From Natronospira bacteriovora (GTDB lineage: Bacteria > Pseudomonadota > Gammaproteobacteria > Natronospirales > Natronospiraceae), in NCBI RefSeq assembly GCF_030848495.1, contig NZ_JAVDDT010000006.1, forward strand, positions 1 through 64,000: DNA of 64,000 bases, written 5' to 3'. The notes under the pieces were generated by a model. It had not been told where the DNA came from and did no database searches. It worked only from the letters and a program-made list of their open reading frames with translations. Made by a program: the position numbers and the translations under genes. This document shows, piece by piece, positions 1 to 9,250 of the stretch (the stretch's first letter is position 1; every line of letters begins with the position of its first letter).

Positions 1-322
1 TGAGTGCTGAGTGCTGAGTGCTGAGTGCTGAGTGCTGAGTGCTGAGTGCTGAGTGGGGGCGTTAGAGGGTGTTGGGATGGTTTGGGTGTGACGGCTTCGA
101 AGATGGGGTGAAAGGCCGAAGCCTTCGGCTTCCGCGCTTTGCGCGTATTAGGCCGGCCTGTGGCCGGCCGTTGGGCGCCGCAGGCGCCCGGGTTGCCGCC
201 TCACGCCTTACGCCTCACGCTCGAAGCCGCAACACCCCAAGCCACCCCGGCATCCTCTAACGCCCCTCCGATTCACACCCGGCCCCGCCGACCCGCACCC
301 TCTCAGCACTCAAAACCAAAGC
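1..322. repeat. Composite inverted heptamer element E1
   Basis: Bases 1-55 are seven and a half tandem copies of TGAGTGC. A left arm (about 56-110) follows, then a hairpin row (114-191), then a right arm with short GGCGTAA-type units read in inverse (about 199-222), and a degenerate inverted TGAGTGC pair near 301-315. The left arm is an imperfect inverted copy of the right: GGGGCGTTAGAGG near 57 pairs with CCTCTAACGCCCC near 253-267. The hairpin row contains GCCGAAG/CTTCGGC, GCGC/GCGC, GGCCGGCC twice and GGGCGCC/GGCGCCC. The right arm is nearly identical to E2 and E4. The element may start outside the window. Confidence 0.85.
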
Positions 323-363
323 TTCTGAAGACAATAGGCACACACATACGCTAGACTGAGCTC

Positions 364-645
364 ATGAAGACGCTAGTCTGGAGCTCAGAGAAGAACCAGA
401 AACTGATCAAGGAGCGGGGCGTCTCGTTTGAGGACGTCCTGTTCGCGCTCCAATCCGGCCGGTTGCTTGATGACCTGATTCACCCGAAGCAGGAACAGTA
501 TCCCGGGCAACGGCTGATGATTGTGGAAATCGATGACTACGCCTGGTTGGTGCCCTACGTCGAAAGTGAGAGTGAACTGTTCCTGAAGACAATCATTCCC
601 AGTAGAAAAGCGACCCGGAAATACCTGGCAAAGAGGTCCCCATGA
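364..645 (+). CDS. BrnT-like type II toxin
   Basis: Small 93-aa protein with the outline of BrnT/DUF4258 RNase toxins: an N-terminal strand with a Trp (LVWSSEKN), the segment KERGVSFEDVLFAL that matches the family's 'KHGVSFEEA' region, and a C-terminal KTIIPSRKATRKYL that matches the 'ISARKATRRE' end. By family knowledge BrnT degrades RNA and is held by a DNA-binding BrnA-type partner that also represses the operon. The stop overlaps the start of the next gene by 4 nt (ATGA), typical of TA pairs. The ribosome site upstream of ATG 364 is weak. Toxicity is inferred, and the match is to family outline rather than to catalytic residues I can prove. Confidence 0.7.
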   Translation: MKTLVWSSEKNQKLIKERGVSFEDVLFALQSGRLLDDLIHPKQEQYPGQRLMIVEIDDYAWLVPYVESESELFLKTIIPSRKATRKYLAKRSP

Positions 646-935
646 GCAAAAAACAGCTCGACAAAGAGGAACAGGCGCTGGTGGATGCCTTTGAGGCTGG
701 AGAGTTCCAGTCGGAACTCACCGAAGCCCGTGTGAAAGAGCTCCAGGAGGCGGCGGACGCCACGGCCCGAAAAGACAAGCGCATCAATATCCGTATCTCC
801 AGTCGAGACCTTGAACTGCTCAAGCGCCGGGCCTTGAAAGAGGGGCTGCCTTACCAGTCCCTGGTTGCCAGTATCCTGCACAAATACATCGCCGGAAGCC
901 TGAAAGACATCGAGTCCGACAACAACCATCGCTGA
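642..935 (+). CDS. Ribbon-helix-helix (CopG/BrnA-like) antitoxin
   Basis: 97-aa acidic N-terminal half followed by a CopG-type ribbon-helix-helix: strand KRINIRISSRDLELLK (about residues 47-62), helix ALKEGLPYQSLVASILHKY (about 65-83). This order matches antitoxins that pair with BrnT-like or DUF4258 toxins. The ATG overlaps the toxin stop, so the two are translationally coupled. By family knowledge it should bind and block the toxin and autoregulate the promoter upstream of 364. The pair lies between repeat elements E1 and E2. Confidence 0.75.
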   Translation: MSKKQLDKEEQALVDAFEAGEFQSELTEARVKELQEAADATARKDKRINIRISSRDLELLKRRALKEGLPYQSLVASILHKYIAGSLKDIESDNNHR

Positions 936-1056
936 TCCCAGTCACTTGCGCGAGTAATTCGGAAGGCGCCTCTGTGGTAGCGGCGTCCGCCTCGATCAAC
1001 GCTTGGCCAGAGCCGTTAGCGGGCAGGGAGGCACCGCACGTTCACCGGCTCCGAAG

Positions 1057-1373
1057 GTGAGGCGTAAGGCGTAAGGCGTGAGGTGAAAGGCCGAAGCCTT
1101 TGGCTTCCGCGCTGCGCGCGATCCGCCCGGCCGGCAGGCCGGCCGTTGGGCGCCGTAGGCGCCCGGGTTGCCGCCTCACGCCTTACGCCTTACGCCTTAC
1201 GCCTTACGCCTTACGCCTCACGCTCGAAGCCGCAACACCCCAAGCCACCCCGGCATCCTCTACCGCCCCTCCAGTCCACGCCCGGCGCCAGCCGAATGCC
1301 CAGCCCCTCCGATCAACCCCGGCCCCTCCGACCCGCACCCTCTCAGCACTCAGAACTCAGCACTGAGAACTCC
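1057..1373. repeat. Composite inverted heptamer element E2
   Basis: The 510-base gap before the next gene holds this element. A left GGCGTAA/GGCGTGA array (1057-1083) is followed by the hairpin row (1089-1165), a right inverted array of five or more such units (about 1172-1233), the conserved arm beginning CTCGAAGCCGCAACACC, and a short inverted TGAGTGC/TGAGTTC array (1341-1373). No left TGAGTGC array is present, so this copy looks truncated or rearranged on the left. Bases 970-1020 hold a degenerate REP-like hairpin. Long open frames through the element are artefacts of stop-free repeat translation. Confidence 0.85.
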
Positions 1374-1445
1374 CTTCCCCCCCTTGCCCAGAACCACCCA
1401 AACCCGGCAATCTGGCGACATCCCCAACAAAGGCCGCATCCCCGA

Positions 1446-2384
1446 ATGAAAGTCCTCCTCACCGGCGCCAATGGTTTTATCGGCCGCCATGTCCTTGAGC
1501 AGCTGCTGGCGGGCGGCCATCAGGTCCGTGCGCTCAGCCGTCGGCCGGTGCTTGGCGTGGGTGAAGAACGTGAGGGGCTCGAATGGCAGGTCATTGATGA
1601 CATCGGGCCGGAGACGGACTGGACCGATGCCCTGCGGGGCGTCGAGGTGATCATTCACCTGGCCGGCCACGCCCATCGGGCGGAGGGCGGGGATGATGAC
1701 ACGGCCCATGAGCGGATCAATTTTCACGGTACCCGCCGACTGGCGGAGTCAGCGGCCGGTCATGTGCGTCGGCTGATCTTTCTCAGCTCCATTGCCGTCC
1801 ATGGCCTGCGGGAAAGCGACGCCGCCATCGACGAAGAAACGCCGCTGCGGCCCGCCAGTGCCTATGCCGAATCAAAGGCGCGGGCGGAGGAACATCTGGC
1901 CAGTGTGCAGGAACGAGGCTGGATGGAGACACTGTGCTTGCGTGTTCCGCTGGTGGTGGGGCCGAATGCACCGGGCAATCTCGGCCGGCTACAGGCAGCG
2001 GTGGCCCGGGGCTGGCCCCTGCCCTTCGCCGGTGTCCGCAATCAGCGCAGTCTGCTCGGCGCGACGCACCTGGCGCGGGCGCTGTGCGGCTGCATCGAAA
2101 CCCCCGCCTTCAGTCGCAATGCCTATGTCCTGGCGGACGCCGAACCTCTCGGCACCGCCGACATGATTCGGGCACTGGCCGAGGGACAGGGTGGTGCCCC
2201 CCGGCTGTGGGCGCTGTCACCGGCCCTGCTACGCCGAACGGCCGTCCTGCTGGGCGGCAGCACCATGGCCGAACAATTGCTGGGGTCGCTCACCGTGAAC
2301 GCCTCAAGCTTTCGAAGGGAAGTCGGAGACTACCAGCAACAGAGCACCTTCGAGGCCCTGCGCGACAGCATGATCCACGGCTGA
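1446..2384 (+). CDS. NAD-dependent epimerase/dehydratase, WbpV-like SDR
   Basis: 312-aa extended short-chain dehydrogenase. The Rossmann motif GANGFIGRHVLEQLL is at residues about 7-21, the catalytic serine region LSSIAVHG near 116-123, and the active-site Tyr/Lys pair is in SAYAESKARAEEHL (YxxxK). By family it oxidises/reduces a nucleotide-sugar C4 position; the closest contextual match is WbpV-type enzymes found beside WbpL-type transferases in O-antigen loci, as here (3272-4327). ATG 1446 is chosen because the Rossmann fold begins immediately after it; the open frame further upstream is repeat element E2. It converges on the methyltransferase gene with only 3 bases between stops. Exact substrate not determinable. 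Confidence 0.8.
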   Translation: MKVLLTGANGFIGRHVLEQLLAGGHQVRALSRRPVLGVGEEREGLEWQVIDDIGPETDWTDALRGVEVIIHLAGHAHRAEGGDDDTAHERINFHGTRRLAESAAGHVRRLIFLSSIAVHGLRESDAAIDEETPLRPASAYAESKARAEEHLASVQERGWMETLCLRVPLVVGPNAPGNLGRLQAAVARGWPLPFAGVRNQRSLLGATHLARALCGCIETPAFSRNAYVLADAEPLGTADMIRALAEGQGGAPRLWALSPALLRRTAVLLGGSTMAEQLLGSLTVNASSFRREVGDYQQQSTFEALRDSMIHG

Positions 2385-2387
2385 GGC

Positions 2388-3167
2388 TCAGGCCGGCTTG
2401 CGCATCCTCATGGTCACCAGCCAGCAGAACCACAGCCCCGGCCCGAGGCGGCGCGCGAAGCGCTCGTCCATGCGCAGGCCCCAACCCATCAACGGCGGAA
2501 TCAGCAGGCCGATGCGGGAAAAGCCCCGATAGCCCTGAATGCGATCGATCTCGAAATGGCGCTGCAGGATGCGGAAGGTCTTGCGGCTGAAAGGCCATTC
2601 CCAGTCCCGGTCGGACTGGAACGGCCGATAAAGCAGGCGAGCCAGCCGGTTCAGTGGCTCGGTCTGGGTGGGATCCACGGAAACCACCACCCCGCCCGGC
2701 TTGAGGACCTGGCTCAGGCGCCGGCACAGCACGTCGACATCGGGGAAGTGATGCAGCACCGAATGGGCGTAGACCACGTCGAAACCGGCTTCCGGCAGAT
2801 CGGCCAGAAGAAAGTCACCGGCGATGGCGCGGGCATGGGGCAGGCCCTCCAGCTTTTCGTTGAGGGCGGCAACGGCACTGGGTGAAAGATCAATGCCGGT
2901 GTAATCACCGGCCTGCTCGGCCAGCCACAGGGACAGCTCATTGCCCCTGAAACAGCCCAGATCCAGCACCGCGCGCCCCGACAGATCCCCCAGCCATTGC
3001 TTGTGCCAGGCGATCACCCGCTCGCGCAGGCCGTGCCGGCGCTCGGCCCGCTGCAGGCCGCGGCGCAGGGCGGTCCAGCGATTGGTGATCCAGTTCGCCG
3101 CGGATTCATCCTGCCCGCCCGCCTGGAAGCGGGATTCGTAATAGGCTTTCTGTCGCCGGTTATCCAT
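2388..3167 (-). CDS. Class I SAM-dependent methyltransferase
   Basis: 259 aa. SAM-binding motif I is VLDLGCFRGNELSLWL (about residues 67-82), the acidic loop is YTGIDLSPSAV, and motif-III-like DVVYAHSVLHHFPDVD lies around 128-143. This is the Methyltransf_11/25 fold. The C-terminal 80 residues carry a hydrophobic helix near IGLLIPPLMGWGL and FWLVTMRMR-like basic end, so it may associate with the membrane. It lies between the WbpV-like SDR and the WbpL-like transferase, so methylation of a sugar or lipid-linked glycan is plausible. The acceptor cannot be read from sequence. Confidence 0.8.
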   Translation of the reverse strand: MDNRRQKAYYESRFQAGGQDESAANWITNRWTALRRGLQRAERRHGLRERVIAWHKQWLGDLSGRAVLDLGCFRGNELSLWLAEQAGDYTGIDLSPSAVAALNEKLEGLPHARAIAGDFLLADLPEAGFDVVYAHSVLHHFPDVDVLCRRLSQVLKPGGVVVSVDPTQTEPLNRLARLLYRPFQSDRDWEWPFSRKTFRILQRHFEIDRIQGYRGFSRIGLLIPPLMGWGLRMDERFARRLGPGLWFCWLVTMRMRKPA

Positions 3168-3271
3168 GCAATGCCAAGCGCTCCGTCAGGGGAGGCAGCC
3201 TCGAGGCCGAAGGCTCTATACTACCGCCCCACGATGCGAGACTCACACCGGGACCAGAGGATGCCCATGCA

Positions 3272-4327
3272 ATGAATGGCTCGATGGCCGCTGTCAGCCT
3301 GGCAGCAATCCTTCTCAGCGCCCTGGGCTGCGGACTGTGGCGACCTCTGGCCAGACGCCTCGGATTCGTGGACGAGCCCAATCATCGCTCCCTGCACGAG
3401 CGACCCATGGTGCGTTCCGGGGGCCTGCCCATGGCCCTGGCCCTGCTGTTGGTACTGCTGCCCGCCTTCACCTTCCAGGCCATGACCCTGCCCTGGCCGT
3501 TGCTGCTGGCCCTGATGCTCGCCGCCGGCCTGACCCTGGTCTCGGCACTGGACGATCGCATTCCCCTGCCGGTTCTGCCCCGGCTGGGCAGCCACCTGCT
3601 GGCCTGTGTCCTGTTCGTGGCCCTGGGGCCGGAATTGCCGGCCTGGCTGGACGCCTGGCCACTCCCCGCCCTGCTGCCGGTCGGCCTGCTGGCGGTGCTG
3701 GCGCTGGCCTGGCTGATCAATCTCTACAACTTCATGGACGGCTCCGACGGCCTGGCCGGGGGGCAGGGCGTGATCGGTTTTGCCGCCCTGGGCGGCCTGG
3801 CGCTCATGGCCGATGCCCCCGAAACCGCCCTGGTCGCCTTCGCCATCAGCGGCTGCTGCCTCGGCTTTCTGTTCTGGAATGCCCCGCCCGCCCGGCTCTT
3901 TCTCGGCGATGCCGGCGCCATTCCCCTGGGTTTCCTGGCCGGCGCCCTGAGCCTGCAGCTGTGGCTGAGCCACGCGGTTCCGCCGTGGCTGACGCTGCTG
4001 CCCTTCGCCCCTTTCTGGGCGGATGCCAGCATCACCCTGCTTCGGCGCCTGTGGCGGGGAGAACGAATAATGCAGGCCCACCGGGAGCACTACTACCAGC
4101 GGCTGGTTCAGTCGGGATGGGGACACGGGAAGACGGCCCTGCTGGGCTGGGGCCTGATGCTGTTTGCCGCTCTGGCCGCCCTGGCCGGCCAGTATCTGGA
4201 CCATTACCTGGGCCAACAGCCGGGCCAGCCGGCCCAGGTCCTGCTGGGACAGGCCGCCCTGGTGACCCTGGTGCTTCTCAGTCTGCTGCTGACCGCTTTC
4301 TGGATCGCCCGACGCGCAGGCGATTGA
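3272..4327 (+). CDS. Polyprenyl-phosphate sugar-1-phosphate transferase (WecA/WbpL/MraY family)
   Basis: 351-aa polytopic membrane enzyme of GT family 4 in the MraY/WecA superfamily. Diagnostic motifs: VDEPNHRSLHERPMVRSGG near residues 30-48 (cytosolic loop 1), SALDDR near 90-95 and NLYNFMDGSDGLAGGQGV near 150-167 (Mg-binding aspartates), and LFLGDAGAIPLGF near 210-222; HREHYYQRL near 270 matches the family's HxxHxYQRL element. It loads the first sugar phosphate onto undecaprenyl phosphate, starting O-antigen or capsule synthesis. The 3' end overlaps the convergent ligase gene by 50 bases. The initiating sugar (GlcNAc, FucNAc, QuiNAc) is not resolved. Confidence 0.88.
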   Translation: MNGSMAAVSLAAILLSALGCGLWRPLARRLGFVDEPNHRSLHERPMVRSGGLPMALALLLVLLPAFTFQAMTLPWPLLLALMLAAGLTLVSALDDRIPLPVLPRLGSHLLACVLFVALGPELPAWLDAWPLPALLPVGLLAVLALAWLINLYNFMDGSDGLAGGQGVIGFAALGGLALMADAPETALVAFAISGCCLGFLFWNAPPARLFLGDAGAIPLGFLAGALSLQLWLSHAVPPWLTLLPFAPFWADASITLLRRLWRGERIMQAHREHYYQRLVQSGWGHGKTALLGWGLMLFAALAALAGQYLDHYLGQQPGQPAQVLLGQAALVTLVLLSLLLTAFWIARRAGD

Positions 4328-6053
4328 AGCACCAGTCGGTCGGCTGCCGACCATGGCCTCCGAGATACAGGGCCATGGCCATCAGCAAGGCCACGCTCAC
4401 CGCCACCAGATTCATGGACAGGCCGGCCTCGGTCAGGAAGGTGCCACACAGGGCCATCCAGGCGGCCGCAAAGGGCAGGCCGTCGTGGCCGCCGCGCTTC
4501 GGCTGCCCCGGCCCTGGCCGCAGGCTCACGTAGAGCAGGCCACCCAGAAGCAGCAGCAGGGCCAGAAAGCCGAGAATGCCCCGGGTGGCCAGGGCCTCGA
4601 AGTATTCACTGTGCGCATGGGAATAGGGGGTGATGCGATGGTCACCCAGGCCGGCCTCCGCCTGGGCGATCAGATAATTGCCGAAGGTGCCGGTGCCATG
4701 CCCCAGCAGCGGACGCTCCAGAAAGGCCTGCCAGGCCAGACGCCACATTTCCATGCGCCGGCCCATGGAGCGATAGACATGGGTGTAGCGGTACTCGCCC
4801 TTCCAGCGGGCAATGGGCGTGACGTCGATCCACCCGCCCGGAGCCAGTTCGATCTGGAGATTGCTGGTGGCAAAACGGCCGGCATCCAGCAGCAGCTCAC
4901 CGGACTCGGCGGGCACGCTCTGCCACTCGCCACCGCGGGCCCGAATACGCGCACCCTCACCCCTCACCTGAACGCGCGCGGCCTGATCCTCCCGGCGCTC
5001 ACTCAATGAACGCGGCAGCCGTGCTTCGGCCGGCGCCTCATCCGCCGCCCGCAGGTGAATGCGTGCCCCCTCGCCACAGGGCTTTCCCGCTTCGGCCTCC
5101 ACCACCCGGGCCTCGTCCAGCCCCTGCTGGTGGAATCGTGGCCCGTCCAGCAGCACCGCCAGAATGCGGGCATCGTCCTGGCAACCCGTGCGGCTTTCCG
5201 CCCGGGGCGGCAGGCGGGCCTCAAGGGAAAAATACGCACGCACCTGATGCACGCCTTCGCCGAAACGCGCCCCGATGCCGTCCTGGGCCACCAGCAACGC
5301 CACCGCCAGCACCGCCATGGGGCCCAGCAGAAAAACCGCACCACCACGCCGATCACCATAGCGGAGCAGCAGAATGGCCAGGGTCAGGAAACCGGCGGCC
5401 ACGCCCACCACGCCGGCCCGCACCCCGGTCATGAGCATGGCCAGCAGGGCCGCCGCCGCGCCCAGCCCCAGCAACAGGGCCAGCCACTCCGAACGATAGC
5501 GCCAGGCTCCCCCGGCCAGGCACACCGCCATGAGGCAACTGACGAGACCGAAACTCATCACATGGGCATCGCCCGAGACACGGTGATCCAGACCCTGACC
5601 GGACTGCCACACTTCCAGCCCGGCGGCGACACCGGTCACCAGCCCGCCCACCGCCAGGGCGGCCCACAGCAAGCGCACCGGAGGTTGCAGCCACAGCAGG
5701 CTGATCAGCCAGGGCAGGAAGAAGAGCAGGCGATTATGCCGATCCAGGCGGCCCAGACCTTCCATGCCGAAGCCATCCAGCGCCCAGGCCAGCAGCCCCA
5801 CCATGAGAAACGCCCACACCAGCCAGAGCCAGCGCCGGGCGCCATTGTCAGCGAAGCGCAGAAAGCCGATGCGAAAGCCGAACCAGAGCCCCGGCAGCCC
5901 CGCCAGCAGCAGGGCCAGATTGCGGCCATCGCGGGAAACCAGCAGCAGGCAGGGGGCCAGCAGAAGGCAGAGGCCAAAGAAGCGCTGGGCACCACTCAAG
6001 CCTCGCCACCAGGCCAGTACATCGGATACAAGTCCGGCTTGCCGATCAGTCAT
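4278..6053 (-). CDS. O-antigen ligase/polymerase family membrane protein, paralog 1
   Basis: 591 aa with about five to six N-terminal membrane helices, a large periplasmic loop (about residues 285-420), then the Wzy_C signature region LLGHGTGTFGNYL and SHAHSEYFEALATRGILGF, and C-terminal helices. This is the Wzy/WaaL architecture: either polymerisation of lipid-linked repeats or ligation to lipid A core in the periplasm. The loop contains two cysteines (GCQDD and PCGEG) placed to form a disulfide. The start overlaps the stop of paralog 2 by 8 nt, so the two are co-translated. The 50-base 3' overlap with the WecA-like gene is unusual but both frames look real. Confidence 0.85.
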   Translation of the reverse strand: MTDRQAGLVSDVLAWWRGLSGAQRFFGLCLLLAPCLLLVSRDGRNLALLLAGLPGLWFGFRIGFLRFADNGARRWLWLVWAFLMVGLLAWALDGFGMEGLGRLDRHNRLLFFLPWLISLLWLQPPVRLLWAALAVGGLVTGVAAGLEVWQSGQGLDHRVSGDAHVMSFGLVSCLMAVCLAGGAWRYRSEWLALLLGLGAAAALLAMLMTGVRAGVVGVAAGFLTLAILLLRYGDRRGGAVFLLGPMAVLAVALLVAQDGIGARFGEGVHQVRAYFSLEARLPPRAESRTGCQDDARILAVLLDGPRFHQQGLDEARVVEAEAGKPCGEGARIHLRAADEAPAEARLPRSLSERREDQAARVQVRGEGARIRARGGEWQSVPAESGELLLDAGRFATSNLQIELAPGGWIDVTPIARWKGEYRYTHVYRSMGRRMEMWRLAWQAFLERPLLGHGTGTFGNYLIAQAEAGLGDHRITPYSHAHSEYFEALATRGILGFLALLLLLGGLLYVSLRPGPGQPKRGGHDGLPFAAAWMALCGTFLTEAGLSMNLVAVSVALLMAMALYLGGHGRQPTDWCFNRLRVGRSRKRSAAD

Positions 6054-7812
6054 GGGACGCTCCTTTTCCCCCTTGCACTCGCCGCCGGGCCGGGCGCAGG
6101 CGATTGCGCGACCAGTCCACGGCAGGTGGCGATCCTTGCCCGAAATACAAAGCCAGCGCCATCAGAAAGGCGATACTCACCGTGGGCAGATTGCTGGACA
6201 GGCTGGCCTCGGTGACAAAGATCACCGCCAGTGCCGTCCAGCTGGCCAGGAAGGGCAGCGCCTGCGGGCCACTGCGCAGACTGGCGTGCATGAGGGCGGC
6301 CAGCAGGGCGATCAGCATCAGCACTCCCGGCACCCCGCGGGTGGCCAGGGCCTCCAGGTATTCGCTGTGGGCATGATCGTAATGGGCCATCACATGAGGG
6401 GCGGCGCCGGCCTCGATGCGGACGCGGGCAATCTCGTTGAAGCTGCCGGTGCCATGCCCCAGCAGGGGACGTTCCGCGAAGGCCGCCAGGGCAATGCGCC
6501 ACATCTCCAGGCGCTGGCTCATGGAGCCGAACACATGGGGGTAGCGGTACTCGCCCGGCCAGCGGGCCTCCGGCACCCATTCCAGCCAGCCGCCGGGCGC
6601 AATATCGATCTCGATGCGCGAACGATGGATGCGATCCGAGGCCAGGCTCAGCCGCGCCAGGCTGGCGTCCACCGTCTGCCATTCACCGTCGCGCAGGCGC
6701 AGGCGCGCACCCTCCCCCCGCGCCATGACCAGCCCATCCGCACGCCCGACATCGATGGGCAGCTGCCGGGGCAGGTAGAAGCGGGCATGACTCTCTCCCG
6801 CCCGCAGGCGAAAACGGGCGCCCTCGCCACAGGGGGCATCCGCCGCCCCCGGCAGCACCTCGACGGTCTCCAGACCCCGTTGCAGGGTATAGAAGGCCGA
6901 CAGACTGGCCTGCAGCAGGCGGGGGTCATCCTGGCAGCCGGCCACGGCCTCCACCCGTGGGGGCATGCGCCCTTCCACGCTGAAGTAGTCGCGGGCCTGA
7001 TCCAGGCCCGTGGCAAAACGGGCCTGCATGCCCTGCCCGACCACCAGCACCAGCAAGGGCAGGAAGAGCAGCGGCAGCACCAGGAAAAGCAGGGCCGCAC
7101 GCCCGTCCCCCCGGCGCCAGAGCACAAGAGCGGCCACGGGCAGGGCCAGGGCCAGGGCCGGCAGGCCAATGCGCATTCCGCTCAGCACCAGCCCCAGGGC
7201 GGCCGCCAGCATGCCGGCCAGCAGCCACAGGGCCAGCAAGGGCTGCCCCCGATGCTGCCAGGCGGCCACCGCCAGGGCAGCGGCCAGCAGGGTACACAGC
7301 AGGCCAAAGACCAGCTCATTGGCATCACCGCCAACACGGTGGGCGAAACCCTGATCCGCCTGCAGCACTTCAAGACCGGCCGCCAGGCCAAAGCCGAGTC
7401 CGGCCAGACCCAGAACCGCCCACAGCCAATGCCGGGGCGGACGCAGCCAGAGCAGGGTGATCAGCAGGGGCAGGAAGATCAACAGGCGGTTGTGGCGGGC
7501 AAAACGATCAACACCACCCTCGACAAAACCATTGGCCGCCCAGCTCAGCAGGCCAACGGCAAGAAACAGCCAGACCAGCCAGAGCACACGGCGGCCGGCC
7601 CGGTCGGGGAAGGCCAGAAAGCCGATCCGGAATCCGTACCAGAGCCCGGGCAGGGCCAGCACAAGCAGGGTGAGATAGCGGGCTTCCCGCCACAGCAGCA
7701 GGCAGAGAGGGGCCAGCAGCAGGGTCACCGCCACCACCCGTGGCCATGCCCCCAGGCCACCCCACCAGTCACGCCATTCCCGGATCAGACCGGCCAGCCC
7801 GCCATCAACCAT
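6046..7812 (-). CDS. O-antigen ligase/polymerase family membrane protein, paralog 2
   Basis: 588 aa, same layout as its downstream neighbour: N-terminal helices, a long periplasmic domain with the same two cysteines (GCQDD and PCGEG), Wzy_C motif LLGHGTGSFNEIARV and YDHAHSEYLEALATRGVPG, and closing helices. The shared loop motif APGGW(I/L) and EYRY-HV show tandem duplication followed by divergence. One may act as polymerase and the other as ligase, or each may serve a different glycan. ATG 7812 lies 10 bases downstream of the miaB stop, so it could be transcribed with miaB. Confidence 0.85.
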   Translation of the reverse strand: MVDGGLAGLIREWRDWWGGLGAWPRVVAVTLLLAPLCLLLWREARYLTLLVLALPGLWYGFRIGFLAFPDRAGRRVLWLVWLFLAVGLLSWAANGFVEGGVDRFARHNRLLIFLPLLITLLWLRPPRHWLWAVLGLAGLGFGLAAGLEVLQADQGFAHRVGGDANELVFGLLCTLLAAALAVAAWQHRGQPLLALWLLAGMLAAALGLVLSGMRIGLPALALALPVAALVLWRRGDGRAALLFLVLPLLFLPLLVLVVGQGMQARFATGLDQARDYFSVEGRMPPRVEAVAGCQDDPRLLQASLSAFYTLQRGLETVEVLPGAADAPCGEGARFRLRAGESHARFYLPRQLPIDVGRADGLVMARGEGARLRLRDGEWQTVDASLARLSLASDRIHRSRIEIDIAPGGWLEWVPEARWPGEYRYPHVFGSMSQRLEMWRIALAAFAERPLLGHGTGSFNEIARVRIEAGAAPHVMAHYDHAHSEYLEALATRGVPGVLMLIALLAALMHASLRSGPQALPFLASWTALAVIFVTEASLSSNLPTVSIAFLMALALYFGQGSPPAVDWSRNRLRPARRRVQGGKGASHD

Positions 7813-7822
7813 GCGGCGCGGC

Positions 7823-9169
7823 TCAGGAAGCCTGGCTCAAACTGTCACCGGCCAGGCGGCCGCGCAGACTGTTGGGCATGGCCTCGGTAATGACCACATC
7901 CACGAACTGGCCGATCAGATGCTCGGGGGCATCGAAGTTGACCCAGCGCATGTTCTCGGTGCGCCCGGCCAGCTGGCGGTCATCCTTCTTGGAGTGGCGC
8001 TCCACCAGCACCTTCTGGGTACTGCCCACCATGGATTCACTGATGGCGCGGGCCTGCTTGTTGAGCCGATCCTGCAGCAGTGCCAGGCGGCGCTTCTTCT
8101 CGTCCAGGCTGACATCGTCCTCGAAGGAGGCAGCCGGGGTACCGGGGCGGCGGCTGTAGATGAAGGAGAAGCTCTGGTCGAAACCCACGTCGGCGATCAG
8201 CTTCATGGTGTCGTTGAAATCCTTTTCGGTCTCGCCCGGGAAACCGATGATGAAATCCGAGGAGATGCTGATGTCGGGACGGGCCTCGCGCAGCCGGCGC
8301 AGCTTCTGCTTGTACTCCAGCACCATGTGGCCGCGCTTCATGGCGGCCAGGATGCGGTCGGAGCCGCTCTGCACCGGCAGGTGCAGGTAACTGGCCAGCT
8401 CGGGCACGTCGCGGTAGGCCTCGATCAGGTCATCGGTGAACTCCACCGGATGGGAGGTGGTGAAGCGGATGCGCTCGATGCCGTCGATCTTCGCGGCGTA
8501 GCGGATCAGCAGGCCCAGGGAGGCGGTGCCGCCGTCGGCCATGGGGCCCTGATAGGCATTGACGTTCTGGCCCAGGAAGGTGATCTCGCGCACGCCCTGC
8601 TGGGCCAGCTCCACCGTCTCGGCGATGACATCATCAAAGGGGCGGCTGATTTCCTCGCCGCGGGTGTAGGGCACCACGCAGAAAGTGCAGTACTTGGAGC
8701 AGCCTTCCATGACCGAAACAAAGGCCGTGGGGCCTTCGGCGCGGGGCTCGGGCAGATTGTCGAACTTCTCGATCTCGGGGAAGGAGACATCCACCACCGG
8801 CTTTCGGGTGGCGCGGGCCTGCTCGACCATGGCCGGCAGGCGGTGCACGGTCTGGGGGCCGAATACCATGTCCACGAAGCTGGCCCGCTCGGCAATGGCC
8901 TCCCCTTCCTGGCTGGCCACGCAACCACCCACGCCGATGACCAGGTTCTCGTTGGCGTCCTTCAGCTCCCGCCAGCGGCCCAGCTGGGAGAAAACCTTCT
9001 CCTGGGCCTTTTCCCGCACCGAGCAGGTATTGAGCAGGATCACATCGGCCTCGGCCGGATCCCTGGTCACTTCCATGCCATGGGCGTCCATGAGCACGTC
9101 CACCATCTTGGCGGAATCGTACTCGTTCATCTGGCATCCGTGGGTCTGGACAAAAAGCTTGCCGGGCAT
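7823..9169 (-). CDS. miaB: tRNA-2-methylthio-N6-dimethylallyladenosine synthase MiaB
   Basis: 448-aa radical SAM methylthiotransferase that adds the 2-methylthio group to i6A37 of tRNAs reading UNN codons. The N-terminal UPF0004 domain has the auxiliary-cluster cysteines in [22 protein letters not shown] and [11 protein letters not shown]; the radical SAM motif is [17 protein letters not shown] (CxxxCxxC); the TRAM domain is at the C-terminus ([13 protein letters not shown] to the end). ATG 9169 ([12 protein letters not shown]) is chosen because homologs begin there; the upstream open frame is antisense translation of element E3, giving the repeated heptapeptide HSALSTQ. Confidence 0.95.
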   Translation of the reverse strand: MPGKLFVQTHGCQMNEYDSAKMVDVLMDAHGMEVTRDPAEADVILLNTCSVREKAQEKVFSQLGRWRELKDANENLVIGVGGCVASQEGEAIAERASFVDMVFGPQTVHRLPAMVEQARATRKPVVDVSFPEIEKFDNLPEPRAEGPTAFVSVMEGCSKYCTFCVVPYTRGEEISRPFDDVIAETVELAQQGVREITFLGQNVNAYQGPMADGGTASLGLLIRYAAKIDGIERIRFTTSHPVEFTDDLIEAYRDVPELASYLHLPVQSGSDRILAAMKRGHMVLEYKQKLRRLREARPDISISSDFIIGFPGETEKDFNDTMKLIADVGFDQSFSFIYSRRPGTPAASFEDDVSLDEKKRRLALLQDRLNKQARAISESMVGSTQKVLVERHSKKDDRQLAGRTENMRWVNFDAPEHLIGQFVDVVITEAMPNSLRGRLAGDSLSQAS

Positions 9170-9250
9170 GGTGCTGCACCGCTGGTTTGCTGGAAATGAC
9201 CGGACATTATAGCGCAGAGGGGGTGGAGGCTTGGAGGGGGGGCGGGATGA

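Noticed and set aside
1083-1445. Long N-terminal extension of the WbpV-like SDR
   Set aside because: It is translation of element E2, with Pro/Arg-rich low-complexity residues; the Rossmann fold starts at ATG 1446.
5055-7890. Long plus-strand frames rich in Gln, His, Pro and Arg opposite the ligase genes
   Set aside because: Antisense shadows in GC-rich DNA; the minus strand has clear Wzy_C motifs.
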